The notes under the pieces: generated by a model
What the model was told of the DNA's origin: nothing
The model's database searches: none
The model's input: only the letters and a program-made list of their open reading frames with translations
DNA from: JBBIOI01 sp037443425
GTDB taxonomy: Bacteria > Desulfobacterota > BSN033 > UBA1163
Assembly: GCA_037443425.1 (NCBI GenBank)
Contig: JBBIOI010000050.1
Coordinates: 1 to 22,860 of the forward strand
Length of the DNA: 22,860 bases
Reading direction: 5' to 3'
Program-made: the position numbers and the translations under genes
Shown: positions 14,526 to 22,860 of the stretch, piece by piece
Layout: each line of letters opens with the position of its first letter
How positions within the stretch are numbered: the stretch's first letter is position 1

Positions 14526-16454
14526 ATGGGAAAAAATCTTGTAGAAAAGATATTAGAATCACATCTCATTAGTGGAGAATTAAAACCAAAAGAGGATATT
14601 GCAATAAGAATTGACCAAACATTAATGCAGGATGCTACCGGAACTATAGCAGCACTCCAGTTTGAGGCCCTTGATATACCAAGGGTAAAAACAAAACTAT
14701 CTGTGACTTATATTGATCACAACATGCTACAGACAGGTTTTGAAAATGGAGACGACCACAATTTCCTACAATCATTTTGTGCAAAATATGGGCTTCTCTT
14801 TTCAAAACCAGGTAACGGTATCTGCCACCAGGTTCATCTGGAACGGTTTGCAAAGCCAGGTCAGACACTGCTTGGATCTGACAGTCACACCCCTAATGCT
14901 GGTGCGATGGGGATGATTGCAATAGGCGCTGGAGGACTTGATGTAGCTGTTTCAATGGGTGGAGCACCTTATTATCTTAAAATGCCAGATGTGGTACTGG
15001 TGAGATTAAAAGGAAGGCTAAGGCCCTGGGTCTCTTCAAAAGATATAATTTTATATCTACTTGGAAGTCTAACAGTGAAAGGAGGCCTTGGAAAGATACT
15101 CGAATTTGGTGGGCCAGGAATTAAGACCCTTTCCGTCCCAGAAAGGGCGACGATTGCAAACCTTGGAGTTGAATCTGGTGCAACAACAGTAGTATTCCCA
15201 AGCGATGAGAGGACTCTTGAATTTCTTAGGGCCCAGAACAGGGAAGATGATTGGATCCTGCTCGAAGCCGATCCTGACGCAGTTTATAGCGAAGTTATAG
15301 AGATTGATCTTAATAAATTAGAACCCCTTATTGCAAAGCCTTCAAGCCCAGATAATGTTTCTCCACTGAGAGATGTTTTAGGCATAAAGGTGAGACAGGT
15401 ATGTATTGGAAGTTGTAATAATTCATCTTACTTTGACCTGATGAGTGTTGCAAAGATATTAAAGGGTAAAAAGATCCATCCCAAGGTAAGTCTTAGCATT
15501 TCGCCAGGATCGAGGCAGGTCTTCGAGATGATTGCCCGAAACGGGGCCCTCCCAGATCTTATAAGTGCTGGGGCTCGGATTCTTGAGTCCTCATGTGGCC
15601 CTTGTGTTGGCATGGGTCAGGCGCCTCCTACTGGTGCAATCTCTATTCGAACAATGAATCGTAATTTCCCTGGCCGTAGCGGAACACCTGAGGATCAAGT
15701 CTATCTTGCAAGTCCATACATTGCTGTAGCATCTGCCTTATATGGTGAAATAACTGATCCAAGGTTACTTGGGCAGAAACCTCCAAGAATATTAATGCCA
15801 AAAAGATTCTTAATCGATGATAGTATGATCATTAAACCATCATCCAATCCTGATCTGATAGTAATTGAAAGAGGCCCAAATATTAAACCATTGCCAAAAA
15901 GAGGGCCTCTTGAAGAGATCATTGAAGGATTTGTGATTATAAAGGTTGGTGACAATATAACCACTGATCACATATTACCTGCTGGGGCAAAGATACTCCC
16001 TCTCAGATCCAATATCCCAGCTATTTCAGAACATGTATTTGAGGCAGTGGACCCGGAATTTGTAAAAAGAACTAAACAATACGGTGGTGGATTTATAGTT
16101 GGAGGAGAAAATTATGGTCAAGGATCAAGTCGCGAACATGCCGCACTTGCACCAATGTTTCTTGGTATAAAGGCAGTTATTGCAAAATCATATGCCCGCA
16201 TTCATAGGGCTAATCTCATCAATTTTGGAATTCTTCCACTTATATTCAAGGAAAAATACTCTTTTGAAGAGATTGATCAAGGGGATCGATTGAGAATAGA
16301 AAATATATTCGAGACCCTAAAGAGAGGAGATAGCATTCTTATTGAAAATCTTACAAAAGGAAGATCATTCGAGGTCTCACACGGCCTAAATCTTAGAGAA
16401 ATAGAGATCGTAATTTCAGGAGGTTTGTTAAATTACATAAAAAATCGTCACTAA
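14526..16454 (+). CDS. Aconitate hydratase (Aquifex-type, about 640 aa)
   Basis: This 642-residue [4Fe-4S] hydro-lyase interconverts citrate and isocitrate in the TCA cycle. Cluster cysteines are C297 (GSCNNSSY), C357 and C360 (SSCGPCVGMG), spaced as in aconitases. Substrate-site motifs include SDSHTPNAGAMG (118-129) and, in the C-terminal swivel domain, GGENYGQGSSREHAAL and AKSYARIHRANLINFG. It is shorter than AcnA (about 890 aa) and AcnB. The single-chain form of about 640 aa matches the group annotated as putative Aquifex-type aconitase, which also resembles homoaconitase and isopropylmalate isomerase; those remain less likely alternatives. A weak promoter candidate (TTGATC 14477-14482, TATTTT 14500-14505) precedes AAGGGTAGTT and the ATG. 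Confidence 0.92.
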   Translation: MGKNLVEKILESHLISGELKPKEDIAIRIDQTLMQDATGTIAALQFEALDIPRVKTKLSVTYIDHNMLQTGFENGDDHNFLQSFCAKYGLLFSKPGNGICHQVHLERFAKPGQTLLGSDSHTPNAGAMGMIAIGAGGLDVAVSMGGAPYYLKMPDVVLVRLKGRLRPWVSSKDIILYLLGSLTVKGGLGKILEFGGPGIKTLSVPERATIANLGVESGATTVVFPSDERTLEFLRAQNREDDWILLEADPDAVYSEVIEIDLNKLEPLIAKPSSPDNVSPLRDVLGIKVRQVCIGSCNNSSYFDLMSVAKILKGKKIHPKVSLSISPGSRQVFEMIARNGALPDLISAGARILESSCGPCVGMGQAPPTGAISIRTMNRNFPGRSGTPEDQVYLASPYIAVASALYGEITDPRLLGQKPPRILMPKRFLIDDSMIIKPSSNPDLIVIERGPNIKPLPKRGPLEEIIEGFVIIKVGDNITTDHILPAGAKILPLRSNIPAISEHVFEAVDPEFVKRTKQYGGGFIVGGENYGQGSSREHAALAPMFLGIKAVIAKSYARIHRANLINFGILPLIFKEKYSFEEIDQGDRLRIENIFETLKRGDSILIENLTKGRSFEVSHGLNLREIEIVISGGLLNYIKNRH

Positions 16455-16472
16455 ATTTTTAGGGATTAAGAA

Positions 16473-16486
16473 AAGAGATATCTCTT
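16473..16486. repeat. 14-bp perfect palindrome between aconitase and GH57 genes
   Basis: AAGAGATATCTCTT is self-complementary with no loop. It lies 27 nt upstream of the GH57 start, and no U-run follows, so it does not look like a terminator. It could be an operator for the downstream genes. The GH57 gene has neither a clear promoter nor a clear ribosome site here. Confidence 0.4.
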
Positions 16487-16513
16487 ATGTTTGAACCAAG
16501 TTTTTAAGAAATC

Positions 16514-19042
16514 ATGAAGAATGCCTTTGTAACCATTCATTGCCACTTCTATCAACCCCCGAGAGAAAACCCGTGGATTGAAGCAATTGAGCAAGAAGAG
16601 AGTGCCCATCCTTTTCATGATTGGAACGAAAGGATTACTTTTGAATGTTATAGGGCCAATGCCTTTGGAAGGATACTGGATGAAAAAGGTAAGATACTTG
16701 ATATGGTTAATAATTATTCCTATATCAATTTTAACTTCGGTCCCACGCTTTTAAGATGGTTACAAGAAAAGACACCTTTAATATACCAGAAGATCCTTGA
16801 TGCCGATCGTGAAAGTGTAAGGAACTCTGGTAGCGGAAATGCAATAGCACAGACTTATCATCACATAATCCTACCATTATCCGAGGATTTAGATAATGAA
16901 ACAGAAATCTTATGGGGGATAACTGATTTTGAAAAACGCTTCAATAGAAGGCCTGAATCAATATGGTTACCAGAAACTGCTGTAAATTACAAAATAATTG
17001 GACTACTTATAAAATATGGCTTTCAATATATCATCCTAAGCCCTTTTCAGGCAAAAAGGGTGAGGCCTCTTGGCAGTAAAAGATGGACTGATGCCTCAAA
17101 TGGAAAGATAGATACAACCCAGCCTTATAGATGTTTTATGAAGGACCAATCAGGAAAGAAGGTGCTTGATAGATACATTGACATATTTTTTTACAATGGT
17201 GTCATATCAAAGGAAATTGCCTTTGGCGATCTTTTAACAAATGGTGACGCCTTTTGTAATCGATTTAGAGATTTCTTTCAAGATCTAAAAGAAAGACCAC
17301 AGCTTATCCATGTGGCAACAGATGGGGAGACATATGGACATCATAAAAAATTTGGTGATCTGGCACTTTCATATGCAATAAAAAAAGGATTCTCATCAAG
17401 GGGATTAGAGATAATTAACTATGGAGCCTTCTTAAAAAGATTTCCACCTATCTCTGAAATTGAGATAGATGAAGGGCCAAAAGGCGAAGGTAGTTCCTGG
17501 AGCTGTAGCCACGGGGTTTCCAGATGGAAAGAAGATTGTGGTTGCTCTACAGGTGGAGAGCCAGGATGGAACCAGAATTGGCGGAGGCCATTAAGAGAGG
17601 CTTTAAACTACTTGAGGGAAAAACTCTATTCAATATTTATAGATGAAGGGGAAAAGATATTTAAGGATCCTTTGGAGGCAAGAAATTCATATATAAATGT
17701 TATTCTTGACCGCTCAAAGAAGAATATAGAGAGGTTTTTTGATACACACGCCCATCCAGGTTTGAACCAGGAAAAAAAGATAAGAGGCTTGAAACTCCTC
17801 GAGATGCAAAGACACGCCCTTTCAATGTTTACAAGCTGTGGATGGTTTTTTGCAGACATCTCTGGACTCGAATCTCAGATTATTCTTAGATCCGCAGCAA
17901 GGGCACTGGATATCGCCAAGGAATTCACTAACCGAGATATAGAGAATGAATTTCTTAACCATCTTTCATCAGCAAAGAGCAATATCTCTGAAATGGGAGA
18001 CGGGAAAAAAATATATCAACGATTTGTAAGATCTAAGGCAGTTCCATTAGATAGATTGGTGAACCAATATATAATATCATCGGTCTTAGAAGAAAAGGAA
18101 AAGAAAAAGCTCTATTCCTTTAACTTTGAGAGAATCAATTACGAAACATTAAATAAAGAAAATTCTTTATATGCCTTTGGGAAATTGAGAGTCACCTCTG
18201 ATATCCTCCTTGAGATTAAAGAATTCCTTTTTGCCTTGATTTCAACAAAGAAAAAATCCATTAGAACATGGGTTTCAGAAATTAAGGAGGAAACAAGGTT
18301 TGATTATCTGAAAATAGAGTGGCTTAAGATTATCGAAAAAAATGAAGAAGAGATTGTAGATACATTTAATTCTATTATTGGAAATCAATCATTTGGTCTA
18401 AGTAATATCCTACCAGAATATAAGGAGGATATATTAAAAAGGTTTGTAGAAAAGAACTTAGATGAGTATTATCATATTTTTGAGGAACTCTTTTTAAAGA
18501 TGAGCGAGACAACAGATCTACTAAGAAGTGAAGGCATTAAGATCCCTTATGAGATTCAAATAGTTTCAGAAATTGTGTTAAGCAAGAGACTACTAAATGA
18601 GGTTAAAAATCTTAATACTGAATTTAAAAAGACGATTAAAAAGGGAGAAATTGACAGGATTGTTTATTTAGCCAAATCCAATAATTTAAGATTGAGGACA
18701 GAGGAAGTAGAGAAAATACTTGGCTCGTTCTTGAGAGAAAGGATGGAACTATTAAAGGAAGAGCTACATCGGTATGAAGGGAATGAAGAAAGGCTTAAAA
18801 ATTTTGTGGATGAGATAGTAGAATTTTTGGCATCAAATGAAAAATGGGGTTTAAATCTGCTGAAGGAAGAGTCTCAGGATATTATGGGTGAAATATTGAG
18901 AGAATATATCTATGATTTTGAGATGGGACTATGGAGAGAAGGAATTAGTAGAAGACCCTTCCCACCAAATCTTTATCGCCTTGCTGAAATGCTTGGATTT
19001 AATGTAGACAATTTACCTCTGGTAAACCCACAGAGCCTTTAA
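16514..19042 (+). CDS. Glycoside hydrolase family 57 protein with DUF3536
   Basis: This 842-residue cytoplasmic protein has no signal peptide. The N-terminal GH57 barrel includes HCHFYQPPRENPW (9-21), NFNFGPTLL (72-80), WLPETA (151-156) with candidate nucleophile E154, and ATDGETYGHH (268-277) with candidate acid D270. The rest, to the C-terminus, matches the DUF3536 arrangement: helical, charged and without further catalytic motifs. GH57 enzymes act on alpha-glucans (amylases, 4-alpha-glucanotransferases, branching enzymes). The DUF3536 subgroup has no agreed activity, but glycogen metabolism is plausible. The ATG at 16514 lacks a good ribosome site. The next gene, a radical SAM protein, starts 1 nt after this stop, which suggests coupled translation. 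Confidence 0.9.
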   Translation: MKNAFVTIHCHFYQPPRENPWIEAIEQEESAHPFHDWNERITFECYRANAFGRILDEKGKILDMVNNYSYINFNFGPTLLRWLQEKTPLIYQKILDADRESVRNSGSGNAIAQTYHHIILPLSEDLDNETEILWGITDFEKRFNRRPESIWLPETAVNYKIIGLLIKYGFQYIILSPFQAKRVRPLGSKRWTDASNGKIDTTQPYRCFMKDQSGKKVLDRYIDIFFYNGVISKEIAFGDLLTNGDAFCNRFRDFFQDLKERPQLIHVATDGETYGHHKKFGDLALSYAIKKGFSSRGLEIINYGAFLKRFPPISEIEIDEGPKGEGSSWSCSHGVSRWKEDCGCSTGGEPGWNQNWRRPLREALNYLREKLYSIFIDEGEKIFKDPLEARNSYINVILDRSKKNIERFFDTHAHPGLNQEKKIRGLKLLEMQRHALSMFTSCGWFFADISGLESQIILRSAARALDIAKEFTNRDIENEFLNHLSSAKSNISEMGDGKKIYQRFVRSKAVPLDRLVNQYIISSVLEEKEKKKLYSFNFERINYETLNKENSLYAFGKLRVTSDILLEIKEFLFALISTKKKSIRTWVSEIKEETRFDYLKIEWLKIIEKNEEEIVDTFNSIIGNQSFGLSNILPEYKEDILKRFVEKNLDEYYHIFEELFLKMSETTDLLRSEGIKIPYEIQIVSEIVLSKRLLNEVKNLNTEFKKTIKKGEIDRIVYLAKSNNLRLRTEEVEKILGSFLRERMELLKEELHRYEGNEERLKNFVDEIVEFLASNEKWGLNLLKEESQDIMGEILREYIYDFEMGLWREGISRRPFPPNLYRLAEMLGFNVDNLPLVNPQSL

Positions 19043-19043
19043 A

Positions 19044-20696
19044 ATGAAAATACTTCTCATTCAACCACCCATAGAGGATTTTTATCTAACATCTATAAGG
19101 ACAAAACCCATTGGTCTTGCATATATTGCCTCTTGTCTAAAAAAATCAGGCTACGAAGTTGAGATCCTCGATTGCCAGACAAAAAAGAAAAGATCCATAC
19201 CAATTCCAAAGGATCTTTCATATCTTGAAGAATTTTATCCATTTAATGATAAGAGCCCATTTAAATTATATACTGGATATTATCATTTCGGATTGAGCTG
19301 GGATGAAATTAAAAGTCATATCGAAGAAAATAAAGCAGATATCTACGGTATCTCTTCATCTTTTACCCCATATCATCATGAGACTTTAAGGATAGCACAA
19401 ATTATAAAAGAATCTTCACAAAATAGTATTGTTGTTATGGGAGGATCACATCCAAGTAGTGATCCCTTAGGAGTCTTAAAAAGCCCCTACGTAGATTATG
19501 TTATCCTTGGTGAAGGTGAAAATCGTCTTACTGCACTTGTAGATTTAATCAGGAAAGGGAAAAGAGAAAAATTATTAGATATTGATGGAATAGGATATCG
19601 TGAATCTGGAGATATAAAGATAATTCCCATCAAAGGGTTTATAGAAGATCTAAGTTCACTTCCATTTCCTGCGAGACAACTCCTTGAGCTTGGCCGTTAT
19701 AAAATCAATAAAAGATTATATACGATGATAATAACAAGTCGTGGCTGTCCTCATCGCTGTACTTATTGCTCAACTCATATGGTGATGGGAGAAAAATTTA
19801 GATCAAGAAATCCAGAAGATATTATCAAAGAAATGAAAGAGTGTTATGAAAAATATGGAATAGAGATTTTTGATATTGAAGATGACAATTTCACCTTTGA
19901 TCGTGAACGATCAAAGAGATTGATGAGTCTTATCATAGATACATTTGGTGAGGAAAAGATTGAACTTTTAGCAATGAATGGTATAAGTTTTCAGTCGCTT
20001 GATAAAGAGTTGATAAGACTAATGAAGAGGGCTGGTTTCAAGACCCTAAATCTTTCACTTGTAAGTACCTCGCCATCAATAAAGGAATATCTTAAAAGAC
20101 CCTATTCAATTTTAGAATTTGATGAGGTCCTAAAAGAGGCAAATGAGGTAGAATTAAGGATTATCACTTATGCAATATTTGGAATTCCTGGTCAATGTAT
20201 AGATGATATGATTGATACACTAATCTACTTAATGGGCAAAAAACTTCTTATCGGCCCGAGCATATATTATCCTGTCCCTGGAACTTCACTTTTTGAAAGG
20301 TGTAAGAAAGAAGGTATCCTTCCAGAGTCTTTGTTACAGTATCGTTCAACCGCATTTCCAATTGAAACAAATGATTTTAACCGTCTTGACCTCGTAACAA
20401 TCCTTCGTCTTTCGAGGATGATCAATTTTATTAAAGCAAAAATAGAAGACGAAACCTTAGAAGATGGCATCACATTCGGAAACCTATTTAAATTCCTAAA
20501 ATCAAAGGTCAGGCTGGCTGGTAACGAAATTTCATGGATTGAATTACTTTTTAAAGTTTTAAACGAAACCTCCTTCTTCAGTTTAAGGAGTGATCCTTTG
20601 GGAAGATTATTTTTAGTAAAAGAGAAGAGCTCTGAAAGGGTATTATCAAACTTCTTTAAAAAGGCATGGGATAAACCTGTTATAAGATATAATTAG
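19044..20696 (+). CDS. B12-binding-domain radical SAM protein
   Basis: This 550-residue protein has an N-terminal cobalamin-binding-type domain (MKILLIQPP, PIGLAYIASCLKKSGYEVEILD, then GISSSFTPYHHE and VMGGSHPSSDP). A radical SAM core follows, with the [4Fe-4S] motif C235, C239, C242 in SRGCPHRCTYC and the EDDNF segment. The DxHxxG base-off motif is absent, as is usual in this class (methyltransferases, HpnP/BchE-like and P-methylase enzymes). About 130 C-terminal residues match nothing I recognise. The product cannot be named. It begins 1 nt after the GH57 stop with no clear ribosome site of its own, so it probably depends on that gene. A sugar or glucan modification role would be speculation. 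Confidence 0.9.
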   Translation: MKILLIQPPIEDFYLTSIRTKPIGLAYIASCLKKSGYEVEILDCQTKKKRSIPIPKDLSYLEEFYPFNDKSPFKLYTGYYHFGLSWDEIKSHIEENKADIYGISSSFTPYHHETLRIAQIIKESSQNSIVVMGGSHPSSDPLGVLKSPYVDYVILGEGENRLTALVDLIRKGKREKLLDIDGIGYRESGDIKIIPIKGFIEDLSSLPFPARQLLELGRYKINKRLYTMIITSRGCPHRCTYCSTHMVMGEKFRSRNPEDIIKEMKECYEKYGIEIFDIEDDNFTFDRERSKRLMSLIIDTFGEEKIELLAMNGISFQSLDKELIRLMKRAGFKTLNLSLVSTSPSIKEYLKRPYSILEFDEVLKEANEVELRIITYAIFGIPGQCIDDMIDTLIYLMGKKLLIGPSIYYPVPGTSLFERCKKEGILPESLLQYRSTAFPIETNDFNRLDLVTILRLSRMINFIKAKIEDETLEDGITFGNLFKFLKSKVRLAGNEISWIELLFKVLNETSFFSLRSDPLGRLFLVKEKSSERVLSNFFKKAWDKPVIRYN

Positions 20697-20753
20697 ATTT
20701 TTCTAAAAGAAAATGTTATTAAATCTTTTGAAATCCATCATAAGGGTTAATTG

Positions 20754-21398
20754 ATGATGTTAACTTCTATTTATCTTGTACGTCATGGTCAGACTGCATG
20801 GAATAAAGAAGAGATATTCAGGGGAAGGGCAGATATCGGTCTTGATGAAACTGGCTTAAGACAGGCTGATCTGGTTGGGAGATATCTTAAGGATGTTAAG
20901 ATTGGCGAAATCTACTCAAGCCCCCTTTTAAGATCATGGCAGACAGCGGAAAGGATAGCCCAATTTCATAATCTTGAAGTAAAACCCCTTTTGGGGATTA
21001 TTGATATGAGTTTTGGAAACTGGGAAGGTCATCATCATAAGGAAATCAAAGAGATTGATAGCCATAACTATCGCCAATGGATAGAATCTCCTCACCTTGT
21101 TAGGATCCCTGGAGGAGAGACCTTAGATGAGGTCAGACAGAGGGCGATGATCTCTATAGAAGAGGTTATAAAAAGGCATGAAGGTCAAAACATAGTTCTC
21201 GTATCACACAGAGTTGTAAATAAGGTTATTATCTGTGGGATACTTGGCATTGATAATTCTCATTTCTGGCAGATTGCACAGGATCCTACAGCAATAAATA
21301 TTATCCAATATAAAAATGGGAGATACGTCCTATCTTTAATGAATGATACCTGTCATCTTAAAGAATTAAGTGATGAAACACAAAAGGTAGATTTTTGA
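20754..21398 (+). CDS. Histidine phosphatase family protein (phosphoglycerate mutase/CobC-like)
   Basis: This protein of about 214 residues has the RHG phosphatase motif LVRHGQTAWN near its N-terminus; the His after Arg is the phosphorylated residue. FRGRADIGLDETGLRQA and a second catalytic His in LVSHRVV lie in the usual places. Members dephosphorylate small metabolites (GpmB-like, alpha-ribazole phosphatase CobC, broad-specificity phosphatases), and sequence alone does not decide between them. The start is ATG 20754 with AAGGG 7 nt upstream. A TTG at 20751 and an ATG at 20757 are alternatives. It ends only 6 nt from the end of the convergent arsC-like gene, with no visible terminator between. 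Confidence 0.88.
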   Translation: MMLTSIYLVRHGQTAWNKEEIFRGRADIGLDETGLRQADLVGRYLKDVKIGEIYSSPLLRSWQTAERIAQFHNLEVKPLLGIIDMSFGNWEGHHHKEIKEIDSHNYRQWIESPHLVRIPGGETLDEVRQRAMISIEEVIKRHEGQNIVLVSHRVVNKVIICGILGIDNSHFWQIAQDPTAINIIQYKNGRYVLSLMNDTCHLKELSDETQKVDF

Positions 21399-21404
21399 TT
21401 TTAT

Positions 21405-21854
21405 TTAAGATTTATTTTCTGAGTCATTATCGGAAGAATCTGATTTTAAAAGATCTTCGATTCTTTTCTTAATCTCATCTCTTACTTTCCTAAATACCAT
21501 CATCCTTTCTTCAACAGTACCTATAGCTCCTGCAGGATCCTCAATAGACCAGTGTATCCTTCTTGCTTGGCCAGGAAAGACCGGGCATGAAGTAGCCATA
21601 TAATCGCAGAGTGTAATGACATAATCGAAATCCTCTGTTAAAAATTGTTCCATAGATTTTGAAATCTGTTTTGAAATATCTATTCCAATCTCATCCATCG
21701 CCCTGATGGCTAGTGGATGAACATAGGAAGGGAAAAGACCACCGCTTTGAGCCTTCCACTTAGGAAAGCCCAAATGATTCAATATTGCCTCTGCCATTTG
21801 ACTACGGGCAGAATTTCCTGTGCACAGAAAGAGAACCTTTTTTGTATCCTTCAT
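21405..21854 (-). CDS. arsC: Arsenate reductase, thioredoxin-coupled type (low-molecular-weight tyrosine phosphatase fold)
   Basis: This 149-residue protein has the P-loop CTGNSARS (C11, R17) and a DPAG acid loop (D106). It also has two further cysteines, C83 and C90 in CDYMATSC, with the spacing used by thioredoxin-dependent ArsC to relay a disulfide. It therefore matches arsenate reductase rather than a plain protein tyrosine phosphatase, which lacks that pair. AGGGGAAG precedes the ATG at 21854. Its start overlaps the end of queF by 4 nt, so the two are co-translated. No arsB, acr3 or arsR is in view; detoxification would need an efflux gene elsewhere. Confidence 0.87.
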   Translation of the reverse strand: MKDTKKVLFLCTGNSARSQMAEAILNHLGFPKWKAQSGGLFPSYVHPLAIRAMDEIGIDISKQISKSMEQFLTEDFDYVITLCDYMATSCPVFPGQARRIHWSIEDPAGAIGTVEERMMVFRKVRDEIKKRIEDLLKSDSSDNDSENKS

Positions 21855-22258
21855 ATTCTTCCCCTGCGTTTTGATATGTTAGGTGGATATGATGCTTCTA
21901 TTATACTCTTCATTCCTCCACGAATATTGAATTCACCTGTAACAACTGCACGAACAGGTTTTGACGCTTTAACAAAATCTCTTAATATCCGGTTTACTGC
22001 ATTTTCATAAAATATTCCTAAATTTCTGTATCCAAGAATATACATCTTTAGTGATTTTAACTCTACACACCACTTGTCAGGCACATATCGGATAGTAATC
22101 GTTCCAAAGTCGGGTAGCCCTGTTCGTGGGCATATAGAGGTAAATTCTGGGATAGAGATCGTAATCTCATAATTTTTGAATTGATTCTTAAAACATTCTA
22201 TTTTTGGGAGCGGAGCATCAATCCCTGATCGAGCATGTTCATCTGTATATTCTTTCAT
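21851..22258 (-). CDS. queF: NADPH-dependent 7-cyano-7-deazaguanine reductase QueF (preQ1 synthase)
   Basis: This 135-residue unimodular QueF reduces preQ0 to preQ1 in queuosine biosynthesis. The nucleophile is C43 in SICPRTGLPDFG, with D50. The QueF signature ELKSLKMY is at 66-73, followed by YRNLGIFYENAVNRI. The usual active-site His-Glu pair after GxF appears as Y84-E85. The start at ATG 22258 has no ribosome site, but a good promoter ends 8 nt upstream, so the message may be leaderless. There is too little leader for a preQ1 riboswitch. The following arsC-like gene overlaps by 4 nt. Confidence 0.93.
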   Translation of the reverse strand: MKEYTDEHARSGIDAPLPKIECFKNQFKNYEITISIPEFTSICPRTGLPDFGTITIRYVPDKWCVELKSLKMYILGYRNLGIFYENAVNRILRDFVKASKPVRAVVTGEFNIRGGMKSIIEASYPPNISKRRGRI

Positions 22259-22266
22259 AGAAATTC

Positions 22267-22295
22267 ATGATAATTTAAAAATTAAAATTTATCAA
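22267..22295 (-). promoter_or_regulatory. Promoter abutting queF start (leaderless layout)
   Basis: On the minus strand, TTGATA (22290-22295), a 17-nt spacer and TATCAT (22267-22272) end 8 nt before the queF ATG. This is the same geometry as the AAA+ gene. The region is very AT-rich, so a chance match is possible. Confidence 0.6.
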
Positions 22296-22316
22296 TACAT
22301 TGGCGTCCAAAAATTA

Positions 22317-22345
22317 TTGATTTATTATTCATAAAATTTTAAATT
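22317..22345 (+). promoter_or_regulatory. Candidate promoter of the AMP-dependent ligase gene
   Basis: TTGATT (22317-22322), 17 nt and TAAATT (22340-22345) lie upstream of a GGGAGGG ribosome site and the ATG at 22378. The sequence is almost pure A/T, so confidence is low. Confidence 0.4.
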
Positions 22346-22377
22346 ATTCAAAAAATTTAATAAAAAGGGAGGGAAAT

Positions 22378-22860
22378 ATGAAGTTTATCAAGGGATTTAC
22401 CCCTTATAAAAAAGAAGATGCTGAAAAATATAACAGATTGAGATGGTGGGCAGGATTAACATTTGGAGATATCTTGGACAAAGCTGCTGATATATATCCC
22501 AAAAGAGAGGCACTCGTTGATAAGGATAAGAGAATGAGCTATTCTGAGTTAAGAGAAATAGTAAACAGGCTGGCTATAAGTCTCCTTGGCCTTGGGATTA
22601 GAAGTACAGAGAGGGTCCTGATCCAATTACCAAATTGGATAGAATTTGTTTATTCCTATTTTGCACTTCAGAAGATCGGGGCAATCCCAGTACTTTTAAT
22701 CGATCGTTATCGCCAGTATGAAATTAGCCATCTATTTCGCCTTACCGGGGCAACATCATGGATTTTACCAGAAAGATATGGAAAGACAGAATACATCCCG
22801 ATTGTAGAGGATGTCCTCAAAAATAATAGAAAGATAAAAAATATTATACTTGTGCGGGGA
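22378..22860 (+). CDS. AMP-dependent acyl/aryl-CoA synthetase (partial, 3' end beyond window)
   Basis: Only the first 161 codons are present; the frame is open to the window end. The N-terminus (PYKKEDAEKYNRLRWW, LTFGDILDKAAD, YPKREALVD, then MSYSELREIVNRLAISLLGLGI) matches ANL-superfamily adenylate-forming enzymes. It is most like the 2,3-dihydroxybenzoate-AMP ligase/aryl-CoA ligase branch, as also suggested by RVLIQLPNWIEFVYSYFALQKIGAIPV. The ATP-binding P-loop and catalytic Lys lie beyond the window. The start at ATG 22378 follows GGGAGGG. It is divergent from queF. Such an enzyme would activate a carboxylic acid as its AMP or CoA ester; the substrate is unknown. Confidence 0.88.
   Translation, partial: MKFIKGFTPYKKEDAEKYNRLRWWAGLTFGDILDKAADIYPKREALVDKDKRMSYSELREIVNRLAISLLGLGIRSTERVLIQLPNWIEFVYSYFALQKIGAIPVLLIDRYRQYEISHLFRLTGATSWILPERYGKTEYIPIVEDVLKNNRKIKNIILVRG

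Noticed and set aside
22259..22377. preQ1 riboswitch upstream of queF
   Set aside because: The predicted promoter leaves essentially no leader, and no C-rich/A-rich preQ1 aptamer pattern is visible.

Overview
The window is AT-rich (about 36-37% G+C by eye) and densely coding. It reads like a chromosome segment of an anaerobic Gram-negative bacterium. Evidence for this: TRAP permeases and two periplasmic binding proteins with Sec signals, lipoprotein lipidation (Lgt), an Aquifex-type aconitase, a GH57/DUF3536 protein, a corrinoid methyl-transfer pair and a B12-type radical SAM enzyme. Desulfobacterota or a neighbouring anaerobic phylum fits best, but no marker gene here settles this.

Region 1 (1-6792, all minus strand) is one compact catabolic-looking operon. 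In transcription order it holds a TRAP binding protein, TRAP small and large permeases, a PyrK-like flavin/[2Fe-2S] electron-transfer subunit, a PyrD-like class 1B dihydroorotate dehydrogenase homologue, a dihydrodipicolinate-synthase-family lyase, and a fumarate-reductase-type flavoprotein cut by the window edge. Spacing is tight (overlaps of 4 and 8 nt; gaps of 16, 16 and 33 nt), apart from a hairpin between the binding-protein gene and the permease genes. The PyrD, DHDPS-like and TRAP-binding proteins each lack residues normally used for their family's standard substrate. I infer a system that imports a small organic molecule, then reduces or oxidises it and cleaves it. The substrate is unknown.

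Region 2 (6793-8250) is non-core DNA around a tRNA-Leu(CAA). It holds a long AT-rich spacer with a dyad upstream of the TRAP operon, a tandem 11-bp repeat, a small zinc-ribbon membrane protein, and the C-terminal remnant of an S24/LexA-type phage repressor that begins 4 nt after the tRNA 3' CCA. This looks like a scar of an element integrated at the tRNA. A REP-like palindrome lies on the other side of the tRNA.

Region 3 (8251-12034, plus strand) has an orphan Liv-type binding protein, a corrinoid protein and a UroD-family methyltransferase-like protein (a possible methyl-transfer module), then a small protein with a Glu/Asp/Tyr tail.

Region 4 (12082-21398) has a Ycf46-like AAA+ ATPase (minus), divergent from lgt, aconitase, GH57-DUF3536, a radical SAM/B12 protein and a histidine phosphatase (plus). 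Region 5 (21405-22860) has an arsC-like reductase translationally coupled to queF (minus), and the start of an AMP-dependent acyl/aryl-CoA ligase (plus, cut by the window end). Two minus-strand genes, the AAA+ ATPase and queF, lack Shine-Dalgarno sites and have good promoters whose -10 boxes end exactly 8 nt before the ATG, which suggests leaderless mRNAs.
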